A stretch of 64,000 nt of DNA, taken from RGIG2945 sp045540355. GTDB taxonomy: Bacteria > Bacillota > Clostridia > Oscillospirales > Acutalibacteraceae. The notes under the pieces were generated by a model. The model saw only the letters and a program-made list of their open reading frames with translations. It ran no database searches and was not told the DNA's origin. Position numbers and translations under genes: made by a program. Of the stretch, positions 51,232 through 61,089 are shown in pieces (position 1 is the first letter of the stretch; the number at the start of each line of letters is the position of its first letter). The stretch covers positions 1-64,000 of the forward strand of contig JAZQHB010000006.1 in NCBI GenBank assembly GCA_045540355.1, given 5' to 3'.

Positions 51232-52422
51232 ATGGCAAACTTAATCGAAGCTTTAACAACAATACCGGTAGGACCGCTCGGAATCGTTGCATTACCGGGT
51301 TGTGAGGAACTTGCAAGCAAGATAGATAAATATCTTGTAAACAGCAGAGCTCAGAAAAACAGCGAACATAAAAACACTATAGCTTTTGCGGGTTATGAAA
51401 GAGATACCTATTTAATCGATGTTAATTTTCCGAGATTCGGTACAGGTGAAAGTAAGGCGGTTGTCAGACAGACAGTAAGAGGTTATGACATATTTATTGT
51501 TTGTGATATGTTCAATTATGGTATTGAATACAAGATGTATGGTCAGAAAAGACAGATGACCCCCGATGATCATTATGCAAACTTAAAAAGAGCAATCAGT
51601 GCAATAGCAGGTAAGGCTAACAGAATTACAGTCGTTATGCCGATGCTTTATGAAGGCAGACAGCATAAGCGTTCAAGCAGAGAATCTCTCGACTGTGCAA
51701 TCGCATTGCAGGAACTTTGCAATTTTATGGGTGTTGAAAACATTATTACATTTGATGCTCACGATGCAAGAGTTCAGAACGCTATTCCTTTGTCAGGCTT
51801 TGAAAATGTTCAGACTACATATCAGATGATAAAGGCTCTTATTAAGAATGAAGAAACACTTAATATCGACAAGGACCATCTCATGGTTGTTTCCCCTGAT
51901 GAAGGCGGAATGCACAGATGTATTTATTATTCAGCAGTTTTAGGCGTTGACCTCGGTATGTTCTATAAACGCAGAGATTACTCGGTTGTTGTAGACGGTC
52001 GTAATCCTATAGTTGCTCATCAGTTTCTCGGTGACAATGTTGAAGGCAAAGATATTATAATTATTGACGATATGATTTCTTCAGGTGAGTCTGTAATTGA
52101 AGTTTCAAGAAAGCTCAAGGCTCTCAAGGCGAGAAGAATTTATATCTGTACAACATTCGGACTTTTCTGCAACGGACTTGATGTTTTTGATAAAGCATTC
52201 GAAGAAGGCGTTTTTGACAGAGTTTATACAACAAACCTTGTTTACAGAATGCCCGAATTAGCAGAAAAAGAGTGGTATGTAGAAGTTGACTTGTCAAAAT
52301 ATATTTCATTGATTATTGACACTCTTAATCATGACGGTTCTCTCAGCGGTCTTTTAGACCCTGTTGACAGAATTAACAAGCTTTTATTGAAAAACGGATT
52401 TAATCTTCCGGAGAAGCATTAA
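51232..52422 (+). CDS. prs: Ribose-phosphate pyrophosphokinase (PRPP synthetase), long form
   Basis: The enzyme makes PRPP from ribose 5-phosphate and ATP for nucleotide, histidine and tryptophan synthesis. The 396-residue protein is longer than the usual ~315. The PRPP-binding loop is IIIIDDMISSGESV, the flexible catalytic KRRDYS element is present, FDAHDARVQNAIP corresponds to the conserved FDLHA...Q...F/P region, and SPDEGGMHR is the SPD.GG motif. Extra residues occur in the N-terminal third and the C terminus. AGAGGAGG precedes the ATG. Clostridia often carry this divergent form; whether it is the main synthetase here is unknown. Confidence 0.88.
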   Translation: MANLIEALTTIPVGPLGIVALPGCEELASKIDKYLVNSRAQKNSEHKNTIAFAGYERDTYLIDVNFPRFGTGESKAVVRQTVRGYDIFIVCDMFNYGIEYKMYGQKRQMTPDDHYANLKRAISAIAGKANRITVVMPMLYEGRQHKRSSRESLDCAIALQELCNFMGVENIITFDAHDARVQNAIPLSGFENVQTTYQMIKALIKNEETLNIDKDHLMVVSPDEGGMHRCIYYSAVLGVDLGMFYKRRDYSVVVDGRNPIVAHQFLGDNVEGKDIIIIDDMISSGESVIEVSRKLKALKARRIYICTTFGLFCNGLDVFDKAFEEGVFDRVYTTNLVYRMPELAEKEWYVEVDLSKYISLIIDTLNHDGSLSGLLDPVDRINKLLLKNGFNLPEKH

Positions 52423-52443
52423 AAAATTGTTTTGTTAAATGCA

Positions 52444-52482
52444 AAAACCCACCGATAATGCTGACGCATATCAGTGGGTTTT
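52444..52482. terminator. Bidirectional terminator between PRPP synthetase and fucosidase
   Basis: AAAACCCAC (52444-52452) pairs with GTGGGTTTT (52474-52482); the 21-nt interior can extend the pairing (ATGC/GCAT). A- and T-rich flanks serve both convergent genes; the fucosidase stop is 4 bases away. Confidence 0.8.
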
Positions 52483-52485
52483 GAT

Positions 52486-53853
52486 TTAATAGATTTCAAA
52501 TTTTGACAGAGTTGCAAAGCACCGTGTCTTTTCAATCGTAAGAAGAATTTCCGAGCTGATAAAATTTTTATCAAGCTGAATGATTTTTTTGTGTCCGATT
52601 GTTGTACCGGAGAAGACTTTTTTATATTTGTTGTTATGTCTTATTCTGACAGAGAATTTCTCGATCTGCTGACCGCTTGCGGTGTTCTCAGCCAGAACGA
52701 TGTAATTGATAGGCGAGGGATTGGCAATGGTGAGTTTGATATTTATTTTGCTGTCACAATCTCCGCTATGCCAATAAGTGTTATCGTTTTTATCATTGAT
52801 TTTATCGGCAGAATGTTTGGTATCTTTTGAAAAATCGGCTTCAATAACGGCTTTCTCAGCGTAATTTTTTTTGAAAATTTTGTCAATCTGATTGCCGAAA
52901 AGACAGATGTTTTCGGTATCAATATCACTGAATAATCCGTAGGCATCGGGTGAAACGCCTAAAACGAGTGAAGCATTGCCACCGACAGTTTTTATATATG
53001 TCGTTACTAATTTGTGCAAGGGTGTGAGCTTTTCATTCTCGTCTGCGTTATAATATCTGCTGGCACGCATGTGCATAAAAAACTCCGCAGGATACCAGAC
53101 TAAATTTTCAGCCTTAGCAAGCTTTTTTATGCTTCCTAAATCAAGGTCAGCTTCATGGTATTTCGGTTTTCGGAATACATCCGGCATAACACTCCATTCA
53201 GAGGGTCGTGTAACACCTAATTCGTTACCGCCCCAACGAATATCGGGTCCGCATTTGGAAATAACTGCATCAGGTTGAAGCTTGCGGATAATCTCGATAT
53301 ATCCGTCTATATCGTAAACCTGACCTCTTTGTCCGATAGGTAAAGTATCGTCTAACCATACACAATCGATTTTACCGTAATTACTCAGCAACTCGGTCAG
53401 TTGTTTTTTGAAGAAATCATCATAAGCCTTACCGGTTCCGTGTGACCGTTCATGCTTATCAAGTAATGACAGATAAACACCGAATTTCATATCGTGTCTC
53501 CGGCAAGCCTCAGACACTTCTTTAACGACATCTCCCGTGCCTTCTTTCCAATCAGCATATTTTACAGAATAATCCGTATATTCGCTTGGCCAAAGACAAA
53601 ATCCGTCGTTATATTTACAAGTAAGAATCAAGGTGTTAAAATGCCCTAATTTCAAAGTTTTGCACCATGAATCGGCATCAAACCTTGAGGGGTTAAAACG
53701 ACTTGCTAACTCATAGCCGTGTCCGTTTCCCAGCGGAACATAAGTGTTAAGTCCAAAGAAAACGAGAGCGGATAGCTCGTTGTTTTGCCATTCAAGTTGT
53801 TTCTTTGAGGGTGTGACCAAAGACGCTTTTTTTATCAAATCTTTTTTATTCAT
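52486..53853 (-). CDS. GH29 alpha-L-fucosidase with C-terminal carbohydrate-binding-like domain
   Basis: A 455-residue family 29 fucosidase that releases L-fucose from glycan ends with retention. The barrel (about 20-320) shows HFNTLILTCKYNDGFCLWPS, ADWKEGTGDVVKE and the nucleophile Asp168 in CVWLDDT, as in the family's W-(L/F)-D motif. Residues from about 340 form a discoidin/F5-8C-type beta-sandwich (DNTYWHSGD). There is no signal peptide, so it acts on imported fucosylated oligosaccharides. It shows the GH29 subfamily B-like plan with a C-terminal sandwich. The promoter overlaps that of divergent addB. Confidence 0.9.
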   Translation of the reverse strand: MNKKDLIKKASLVTPSKKQLEWQNNELSALVFFGLNTYVPLGNGHGYELASRFNPSRFDADSWCKTLKLGHFNTLILTCKYNDGFCLWPSEYTDYSVKYADWKEGTGDVVKEVSEACRRHDMKFGVYLSLLDKHERSHGTGKAYDDFFKKQLTELLSNYGKIDCVWLDDTLPIGQRGQVYDIDGYIEIIRKLQPDAVISKCGPDIRWGGNELGVTRPSEWSVMPDVFRKPKYHEADLDLGSIKKLAKAENLVWYPAEFFMHMRASRYYNADENEKLTPLHKLVTTYIKTVGGNASLVLGVSPDAYGLFSDIDTENICLFGNQIDKIFKKNYAEKAVIEADFSKDTKHSADKINDKNDNTYWHSGDCDSKINIKLTIANPSPINYIVLAENTASGQQIEKFSVRIRHNNKYKKVFSGTTIGHKKIIQLDKNFISSEILLTIEKTRCFATLSKFEIY

Positions 53854-53878
53854 AATATCAAATATCCTTTCAAATAGC

Positions 53879-53884
53879 TATAAT
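53879..53884 (+). promoter_or_regulatory. -10 of addB promoter, overlapping the fucosidase -10
   Basis: TATAAT (53879-53884) on the plus strand, with a weak TATCAA 17 nt upstream. Five of its six bases also form the opposite-strand -10 of the fucosidase gene. Confidence 0.45.
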
Positions 53885-53908
53885 ACACCATATCCGAATA
53901 AAATTCAA
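53880..53908 (-). promoter_or_regulatory. Promoter of fucosidase
   Basis: On the minus strand, TTGAAT (53908-53903), 17 nt, TATTAT (53885-53880); start near 53873, 20 bases before the fucosidase ATG at 53853. Confidence 0.65.
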
Positions 53909-53928
53909 GACTTAAAGGTGGAATACAA

Positions 53929-56900
53929 ATGTTGCAGATTGTATACGGCAGAATCGGTAGCGGCAAAACCGGTTACATTTACAATGAAATAGCAAAAGAA
54001 ATCGAAAAAGGAAACGATAAGCTGTTTCTTATTGTTCCCGAGCAGTATACTTTTGTCACAGAAAGGGAATTGTCAAACAAAATTGACCCGACAAAGCTTG
54101 ATAATGTTGACATAACAAGCTTTTCAAGACTTGCGATAAAACTTGTTAAAAATTCTGCACAAAAAAAGAAGCTTGATGACTGCGGAAAAACCATGCTTAT
54201 GAATATGGCGATGGACGCTGTATCGGATAAGCTCGATATATATGCAGGTTATGACAGAAATATTTCAATAGTCAGCGGAATGATATCTTTAATAGGTGAG
54301 CTTAAAAAATCTGCAATAACAAGTGAACAACTGCTTTCAATCTGCAATGAAATAAATAATGACACACTCCGAAAAAAAGTCAGTGAAACGGCAGTTGTTA
54401 TGGAGATGTACGAAGCTTTATTGCATAGAGATTACATTGACGCAAGCGATGAGCTTGACAAGCTCTATGATGTGTTGGGAGAGCTTCGGTATTTTGAAAA
54501 TTCAAAAGTTTTCATTGATGCTTTTCACAGTTTTTCGGGTCAGGAATTAAAACTGCTTGAGAGAATATTTGAACAGAGCGAAGATTGCTTCGTCACTCTG
54601 ACAACGGACGATTTATTCCAAAGAGAGTATGATTTCGGACCGTTTGCATATTCAAAGACGAGTGCAAATAAATTGATGAATATAGCAAAAAAGACTTTTG
54701 TAAAAATTGCAGAGCCGATTTGTTGCAAGGGTGAAGGTTTTTATTCGGATGAAGCACTTGCTACGCTCGAAAAAGAGATGTATAAAACGGACTTTGAAAC
54801 TTATGATGATAAGACAGAAAATATCATGGTTTGTTCTGCCGGTGATGTGAGAGAAGAATGTGTGTTTGTTGCACAACAGATAAAGAAGCTTCTGCGTTGC
54901 GAAAATTATCGTTGCAGAGACATCACTATCATCACAAGGTCGATGGACAAATATTGTGAGGAAATGGAATATCAGCTTGAAAAATACGATATTCCGCACT
55001 TCAGGGACGAAAGAATATCCATATCAAAACAACCTCTGATTTTATTTGTTAAAAACGCTTTGGCAATTGCTGTTGAGGGCTTTTCCGAAGAAAAGGTAAT
55101 GGGATACCTGAAAACAGGTCTTACGGGGATTGATATTGAAAGTATATCGGAATTTGAAAACTATGTTCTGATGTGGGGCATTTCGGGAAATCAATTCAAA
55201 AGTGAATTCACAAGGCATCCTGACGGCTACGGAGCAGAATTTTACAATGAAGATAAAATAAGACTTGAGAAAATCAATACAATAAGACGCAGGGTTGCGG
55301 GTCCTTTAATAAAGCTTAAAGAAAACCTTGAAAACCCTGATGGAGAATCAGCCGCAAGGGCAATATATGAGTTGCTGACGACAGCCAGGGTATCGGATAA
55401 TCTCAAGAAGCTTGCTGACGAATTGGAAGAAATCGGCGAGCCGACCTCGGCACGACAACAAGCAAGAATATGGGATGTTTTAATTGAAATCCTCGACGAT
55501 TTTGCAGGAATACTTAAAGGAATGAGGCTTACCTCCAAAAGAGTTTATGAGCTTTTTAACGCGTCGATAAGGTCTGTTGACATTGGAAATATACCGCAAG
55601 GTCTTGATGAGGTTTCAATCGGAGATGCAGCAAGAATCAGAATTGATGCACCGAAGGCGGTTTTTGTTTTAGGTGCAAACGAAGGCGTATTTCCGATGAT
55701 AGTCAAAAACAATTCTTCATTTAATGACAGCGACAGAAACAAACTCTGTGAATTGGGTCTTGATATAACAAAGAGCAGAGATAACAGAGCTGACGAGGAA
55801 CGGTTCGTTGCATATTACGCGGTATGTTGTGCAACGGATAAGGTCTTTGTGACTTATTCGAAAAACTCATCTGACGGCGAAGCTATGACTGAATCAGAAA
55901 TAGTAAGTCAGATAAAAAGCATAGTACCGAATTGCAGAGTTGTTGATACAAAACAAACCGATGTGATAGATTACTGTGAGGGTATAAGACCTGCATTTGA
56001 AATAACAGCATCAAAATTAAAAGAAAATACAACAGAAGCAAATTCCTTGAAAGCATATTTCAAGAAGTCTGATTTGTGGTACGGGAAACTTGAAGCTATA
56101 GAAAAACTCGATGATTCAAAACTTTACGAGATAAAAGATGATAAAATTGCAACCGAGCTTTTCGGCAAGGATATGTATATGTCGGCATCTCGCGTAGAGG
56201 AATACGGAATTTGTCCGTTTAAATATTTTCTCAGATACGGTATTTCGGCAAAGCCGAGAAAAAAAGCTGAGCTTGACCCTTTGCAGAAAGGTACGGTCAT
56301 GCACCATGTTCTTGAAAATATTCTTAAAGAATGTGAGATTAAAGATTTCATAAAAATGTCCGCAGCAGAGCTTGGCAAAAAAACGGAAGAAATACTCCGC
56401 AACTATCTTGAAAAACAAATGGGCGGTGATGAAAACCCGAAGCGTTTTCAGTATCTTTTCGTCAGGCTCAAAAAGATTGTTGTCTTAATACTCGAGAGAA
56501 TGCAGGCAGAATTTTCTGTCAGTAAATTTGAGCCTTCGGGGTTTGAGGTTAAAATTGGTTATGACGGCGAAGTTAGGCCCTATGAAGTCGAGCTCAAAAA
56601 CGGCGGAACACTACGGCTCAATGGTTCGGTTGACAGAGTTGATACCATGGAGATTGACGGAAAAACCTATATAAGAGTTATCGACTACAAATCAAAATCA
56701 ATGCAATTTTTACTCTCAAATGTTTTGAGCGGTTTACAGATGCAGATGTTTTTATATATGTTTGCTCTCAAAAAGAACGGCAAAGGCAAGTACGAAGGTG
56801 TTATTCCCGGCGGTGTGCTTTATGCTCCTACAACTGTGCAATTTATAAAAAGAGATAGCAAAACAGATGATGAAAAAATATCTCAAGAGCATATAAAAAA

Positions 56901-57264
56901 CGGCAAGATGACCGGTATTGTTCTTGAAAACGAAGATGTTATAACGGGTATGGAAGAAGATTTGAAAGGCAGGTTTATTCCTGTTAAGGTTGACAAAAAC
57001 GGAGAAATTGTCGGAAATCTTTTAACACTCGAAGAATTAGGTGCACTTAATTTGAGGCTTGATGAAATTTTGCGTGAAATGGCAGACAATCTTCAGCATG
57101 GAAAGATTCCCGCTTTACCTGTATATGGTAAAGGATATAAGGAGGAATGTACCTATTGTGATTTCAAATCCGTTTGCGGACATTCCGCTGATGATGAATT
57201 CAGAGAACTGTCCGGAGAAAAGCTCGAATTTTCGAGGCAACAGTTAGGTGGTGAAAATTCATAA
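53929..57264 (+). CDS. addB: ATP-dependent helicase/nuclease subunit B (AddB/RexB)
   Basis: A 1111-residue AddB, partner of AddA in double-strand break end processing before RecA loading. The N-terminal P-loop is GRIGSGKTG (7-15). The C-terminal RecB-type nuclease domain (about 750-1090) holds an Fe-S cluster built from Cys762 and Cys1074, Cys1077, Cys1083 (CTYCDFKSVCGH) and the nuclease VIDYKSK motif. The middle is an inactivated helicase that scans for Chi. AAAGGTGG precedes the ATG. Its stop overlaps the addA start as TAATG. Confidence 0.95.
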   Translation: MLQIVYGRIGSGKTGYIYNEIAKEIEKGNDKLFLIVPEQYTFVTERELSNKIDPTKLDNVDITSFSRLAIKLVKNSAQKKKLDDCGKTMLMNMAMDAVSDKLDIYAGYDRNISIVSGMISLIGELKKSAITSEQLLSICNEINNDTLRKKVSETAVVMEMYEALLHRDYIDASDELDKLYDVLGELRYFENSKVFIDAFHSFSGQELKLLERIFEQSEDCFVTLTTDDLFQREYDFGPFAYSKTSANKLMNIAKKTFVKIAEPICCKGEGFYSDEALATLEKEMYKTDFETYDDKTENIMVCSAGDVREECVFVAQQIKKLLRCENYRCRDITIITRSMDKYCEEMEYQLEKYDIPHFRDERISISKQPLILFVKNALAIAVEGFSEEKVMGYLKTGLTGIDIESISEFENYVLMWGISGNQFKSEFTRHPDGYGAEFYNEDKIRLEKINTIRRRVAGPLIKLKENLENPDGESAARAIYELLTTARVSDNLKKLADELEEIGEPTSARQQARIWDVLIEILDDFAGILKGMRLTSKRVYELFNASIRSVDIGNIPQGLDEVSIGDAARIRIDAPKAVFVLGANEGVFPMIVKNNSSFNDSDRNKLCELGLDITKSRDNRADEERFVAYYAVCCATDKVFVTYSKNSSDGEAMTESEIVSQIKSIVPNCRVVDTKQTDVIDYCEGIRPAFEITASKLKENTTEANSLKAYFKKSDLWYGKLEAIEKLDDSKLYEIKDDKIATELFGKDMYMSASRVEEYGICPFKYFLRYGISAKPRKKAELDPLQKGTVMHHVLENILKECEIKDFIKMSAAELGKKTEEILRNYLEKQMGGDENPKRFQYLFVRLKKIVVLILERMQAEFSVSKFEPSGFEVKIGYDGEVRPYEVELKNGGTLRLNGSVDRVDTMEIDGKTYIRVIDYKSKSMQFLLSNVLSGLQMQMFLYMFALKKNGKGKYEGVIPGGVLYAPTTVQFIKRDSKTDDEKISQEHIKNGKMTGIVLENEDVITGMEEDLKGRFIPVKVDKNGEIVGNLLTLEELGALNLRLDEILREMADNLQHGKIPALPVYGKGYKEECTYCDFKSVCGHSADDEFRELSGEKLEFSRQQLGGENS

Positions 57265-60200
57265 TGAAATGGACAACAGAACAACAAAATGCGATTGATT
57301 CAAGACAGGGTACGATACTTGTTTCTGCTGCAGCAGGTTCAGGTAAAACGGCAGTTCTGGTTGAAAGAATTATGGAAAGAATCACCGACAAAAATGTGCC
57401 GTGCAATATTGATGAATTACTTGTCGTTACATTTACAAAAGCAGCTGCATCACAGATGCGTGACAGAATTTCAAAGAAAATATCTGAAAGAATAATTAAA
57501 GACCCGACAGACAAGAATTTGCTGAAGCAACAAAGACTTTTACCTTTTGCGAAAATCAGTACAATAGACAGCTTCTGCATTGACCTATTAAGAGAAAATT
57601 TTTCGCAGGCAGGAATAAGTCCTGATTTCACGCTGATGGACGACAATGAAAACAGCCTGTTGAAATCTCAGATTGCCGCAGAAGTTGTGGAAGAAATGCA
57701 CTTACAGGCAAGTGAAGGTTTTTTAAACTTAAGTGAGCATCTCATAAATGCAAAAAACGCGGATTCAAAGCTTGTTGAAATGATTATTAAGCTTTATGAA
57801 ATTGCCCAATCACATCCGTTCCCCGAGAAATATCTTGACCTGCTTCTTGAGAATTACGGAAGCGGAGAGATATTTAAAGAAGAAATTTTATCACAAGTTA
57901 TTAAGATACTTGAATATTGTAAATTACAATCCGATATTGCGATTGAAACTGCACTTGGTGATGAATGTATCACGGAGGCTTATCTTCCTGCGTTGGAAGC
58001 TGATAAAAGAATGATAGAGACCTTCATCAAGGAGTTTGAAAAATCGGACTGGGACACAATGGCATATCTTTTTAAAGATATTTCATTTCAACGCTTTTCT
58101 TCAGTAAAGAGGGGATATGCCTCAAAAGAAAAAGATAAGGTAATGGCAATCCGCGGCGAATATAAAGCTTTTCTTAATAGTTTATCATCATATTTTATTG
58201 CTGATGAAATCACTTGCGATGAAGCGATAAAAGCGACTGAACCTATAATTGCTGCGTTGGTTGAAGCAGTCAAGCTTTTTTCTTACAAAATTAACGAGGT
58301 AAAGAGAAATACAAATAAATTCTATTTTTCAGATGTTCTGCATCTTGCAATCAATATGTTGACGGACGGCGAAAACAAAACTCAGATAGCAAAGGATATT
58401 TCCGAAACGCTAAAAGAGATTATGATTGACGAGTATCAGGATACAAATAAGGCTCAGGATATGCTGTTTTCAGCAATATCAAAAGATGAAAGCAACTTGT
58501 TTATGGTGGGCGATGTCAAGCAGAGTATCTACCGATTCCGTCAGGCTATGCCTGAAATTTTCTTGGAACGAAGAAGCAAAATGGAGAAATATTCAAGTGA
58601 TAACTATCCTGCAAAAATATTTCTCGACAGAAACTTCAGAAGCCGTAAGGGTGTGATTGACGGAATCAATTTTATCTTCAGACAGATTATGTCAGATTCT
58701 GTCGGTGATGTTGATTATAACGATGATGAAGCACTCGTATATGCGGCAGGTTATGAAGAAAAAAATGAAGCAGACACGGAAATACTTTTTATCAAGGATT
58801 TGCGTTTTGATGAAAATGAAGAAGCGATTGAGGTTGAAGGTAAAGTTATTGCCGATAAAATTCACTCAATCGTGGGAAAGCTTGAAATAACCGATGGTGA
58901 TATAAAGAGAAAAGCCGATTACGGTGACATAGCAATACTTATGCGAAGCCTGGCAACAAAGGGTGACAAGCTTGCAAAGGTACTCTCAAATGAGGGAATA
59001 CCTGCTTATTCGGAAAAATCAAACAGTCTGTTTGAAGCGTTCGAAGTAAATGTTTTCTTATCACTTTTGCAGATTATAGACAATCCCTTGCAGGATATTC
59101 CTCTGCTGTCTGTGATGCTTTCACCGATATTCGGTTTTACTCCTGATGATATTGCAAAATTGAGAATAGATGATAGAAAATCATCGGTATATGCCTGCAT
59201 ACTAAAAAGCGATGATGAAAAATGCAAGGAATTTTTAAATAAAATCAAACACTTCAGAAACCTTTCACTTACCATGTCGGCGGAATCATTCTGCCGCAGA
59301 CTTCTTGACGAAACCGCTTATGCGACAATGATATTGTCAATGAAAAACGGCAAGAACAGACTTTCGAATGTTTTGTCCTTGCAAAGCTATGCAAAAGCCT
59401 TTGATGAAAATTCAGAGGGCGGCTTCGGAAGCTTTGTCAGATATCTTGAAAAGATAAAAAATCAGGGTAGCAGAGGCGGTAAAGGTGAAGCTGAAGCACA
59501 GAAAAATGCTGTCAGCATAATGACAATTCATAAAAGTAAGGGACTTGAGTTTCCTGTTTGTATTCTTGCAAATTGCAGTAATAAGTTTAATAGTAATGAA
59601 TTAAGTGAAAATCTGCTTGTGCATCCGAAGCTGGGTGTGGGCTGCGTTGCAAGAGATGTCGACAGATTGGTGCAGTATGATACAATTTCGCACAAAGCTG
59701 TTGCAATGGCTACACGAAAAACTGATATAAGTGAAGAAATGAGGCTTTTGTATGTTGCAATGACAAGAGCGAAAGAAAAGCTGATCTGCACACTGATGTT
59801 TAACAATCCCGAAAAGAAGCTGCTCGAATTATCAGTTAAAGTCGGGCAAGAAAAACGCATACCCGAGCTCGTTTTAGAAAATTCGCTCAATTTTTCAACA
59901 TGGATTGCAATGGCGGCTTTAAGGCATCCCGGTGCACGAAAAATCCGTGAGGAGTTGATGCTTGATGTTAAAGAACTGCCGTCAGATTCGCCGATGCATT
60001 TGGAAATAATCTATCCTGACACCGATGTTGAAGATTTTTCGGTTGAGCAGAGTGAATCAACAGAAACAGATGAAGAGCTTATAGCACGAATTGAAGAAGC
60101 GGCAAATTATAAGTATCCGTACTCACAGTTGTCTGAGGTGCTTGCGAAAATTTCTGCTTCCGAATTATCGAGCGAATATAATTACAGAGATTATTTTGCT

Positions 60201-60746
60201 GCATCTAAGCCGAAGTTTTTGAATGATGATAAGCTGACAGGTGCGGAAAGAGGTACCGCAACACATACATTCATGCAGTATGCTGACTATACAAAGGCTA
60301 AATCCGAACCTGAAGCTCATGCAAAGGAGTTGGTGGAAGAGGGTTTTATTTCACAACAACAGCTCGAAGCGATAGATTTCATAAAGGTCAAGAATTTCTT
60401 TAATTCATCACTCGGAATAAGACTTATGCAATCCGACAAGGTGTATAAAGAAAAGAGATTTATCATAAATATACCGATAACAGATGTCTATAAAGATTTG
60501 ACAGATGAAATGAAAAATGAAAAAGTACTCGTACAAGGTGTACTTGACTGTGCTTTTGAAGAAAACGGCGAAATAGTGTTGCTTGACTACAAAACGGATA
60601 GGGTGAAGAATGAAAGCGAGCTTGTTTCAAGATATTCCGAACAACTTATGATGTATAAGAAAGCACTTGAAATAACAATGGGTAAACCGGTTTCGCAAAC
60701 ATTCCTTTATTCATTCTCGCTCGATAAAGAAATTGAGCTGAAGTAA
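57264..60746 (+). CDS. addA: ATP-dependent helicase/nuclease subunit A (AddA)
   Basis: A 1160-residue UvrD-type helicase fused to a RecB-like nuclease. Motif I is SAAAGSGKTAVL near residues 18-29, motif II MIDEYQDTN, motif III VGDVKQSIYRFR, motif V-VI VMTIHKSKGLEFPV-like and LYVAMTRAKEKL. The C-terminal nuclease carries LLDYKTD near residue 1108. With AddB it unwinds and degrades broken DNA ends until Chi. Length is normal. The start is coupled to addB, and TTAGGTGGTG precedes it. Confidence 0.96.
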   Translation: MKWTTEQQNAIDSRQGTILVSAAAGSGKTAVLVERIMERITDKNVPCNIDELLVVTFTKAAASQMRDRISKKISERIIKDPTDKNLLKQQRLLPFAKISTIDSFCIDLLRENFSQAGISPDFTLMDDNENSLLKSQIAAEVVEEMHLQASEGFLNLSEHLINAKNADSKLVEMIIKLYEIAQSHPFPEKYLDLLLENYGSGEIFKEEILSQVIKILEYCKLQSDIAIETALGDECITEAYLPALEADKRMIETFIKEFEKSDWDTMAYLFKDISFQRFSSVKRGYASKEKDKVMAIRGEYKAFLNSLSSYFIADEITCDEAIKATEPIIAALVEAVKLFSYKINEVKRNTNKFYFSDVLHLAINMLTDGENKTQIAKDISETLKEIMIDEYQDTNKAQDMLFSAISKDESNLFMVGDVKQSIYRFRQAMPEIFLERRSKMEKYSSDNYPAKIFLDRNFRSRKGVIDGINFIFRQIMSDSVGDVDYNDDEALVYAAGYEEKNEADTEILFIKDLRFDENEEAIEVEGKVIADKIHSIVGKLEITDGDIKRKADYGDIAILMRSLATKGDKLAKVLSNEGIPAYSEKSNSLFEAFEVNVFLSLLQIIDNPLQDIPLLSVMLSPIFGFTPDDIAKLRIDDRKSSVYACILKSDDEKCKEFLNKIKHFRNLSLTMSAESFCRRLLDETAYATMILSMKNGKNRLSNVLSLQSYAKAFDENSEGGFGSFVRYLEKIKNQGSRGGKGEAEAQKNAVSIMTIHKSKGLEFPVCILANCSNKFNSNELSENLLVHPKLGVGCVARDVDRLVQYDTISHKAVAMATRKTDISEEMRLLYVAMTRAKEKLICTLMFNNPEKKLLELSVKVGQEKRIPELVLENSLNFSTWIAMAALRHPGARKIREELMLDVKELPSDSPMHLEIIYPDTDVEDFSVEQSESTETDEELIARIEEAANYKYPYSQLSEVLAKISASELSSEYNYRDYFAASKPKFLNDDKLTGAERGTATHTFMQYADYTKAKSEPEAHAKELVEEGFISQQQLEAIDFIKVKNFFNSSLGIRLMQSDKVYKEKRFIINIPITDVYKDLTDEMKNEKVLVQGVLDCAFEENGEIVLLDYKTDRVKNESELVSRYSEQLMMYKKALEITMGKPVSQTFLYSFSLDKEIELK

Positions 60747-60772
60747 TAATAAGGAGATTTCAAGCATACAAT
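60744..60772 (+). promoter_or_regulatory. SigE-type mother-cell promoter of spoIIID
   Basis: CATACAAT (60765-60772) fits the SigE -10; TAATAATA (60744-60751), 13 nt upstream, is a fair -35. The start near 60779 lies 21 bases before the ATG. It overlaps the end of addA. Confidence 0.65.
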
Positions 60773-60799
60773 TAAACAGTCCTTTTAGGAGTTGATTGT

Positions 60800-61051
60800 A
60801 TGAAAGAAATCGCAACTGAGCGTGCAGTATGTCTTGGAGAATATATCGTGGAAACAGGTGCAACCGTAAGGGCAGCAGCACAGAAATTCGATGTGTCAAA
60901 GTCGACGGTGCACATGGATGTTTCCAAACGGCTCAGACGACTCAATCCGACGCTTCATGCTCAGGTCAGAGAGGTCTTGGAAACCAACAAAGCTCAAAGA
61001 CATATAAGAGGCGGAATGGCAACAAAGGCGAAGTACGAAAAAATGACATAA
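60800..61051 (+). CDS. spoIIID: Sporulation transcriptional regulator SpoIIID
   Basis: An 83-residue DNA-binding protein that controls many SigE-dependent genes in the mother cell during endospore formation. The helix-turn-helix (ATVRAAAQKFDVSKSTVHMDVSKRL, residues 21-45, read in two parts) and the basic C-terminal NKAQRHIRGGMATKAKYEK segment are diagnostic. TTTAGGAG precedes the ATG. It is preceded by a SigE-like promoter and followed by a terminator, so it is monocistronic. Its presence marks the organism as an endospore former or a descendant of one. Confidence 0.96.
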   Translation: MKEIATERAVCLGEYIVETGATVRAAAQKFDVSKSTVHMDVSKRLRRLNPTLHAQVREVLETNKAQRHIRGGMATKAKYEKMT

Positions 61052-61055
61052 AATT

Positions 61056-61085
61056 AACGGTATCTTGAATTGACAAGATACCGTT
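61056..61085. terminator. Bidirectional terminator between spoIIID and the SufB-like gene
   Basis: AACGGTATCTT (61056-61066) pairs perfectly with AAGATACCGTT (61075-61085), 8-nt loop. A-rich left flank and T-containing right flank; it starts 4 bases after the spoIIID stop and ends 4 bases before the convergent stop. Confidence 0.85.
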
Positions 61086-61089
61086 ATTC

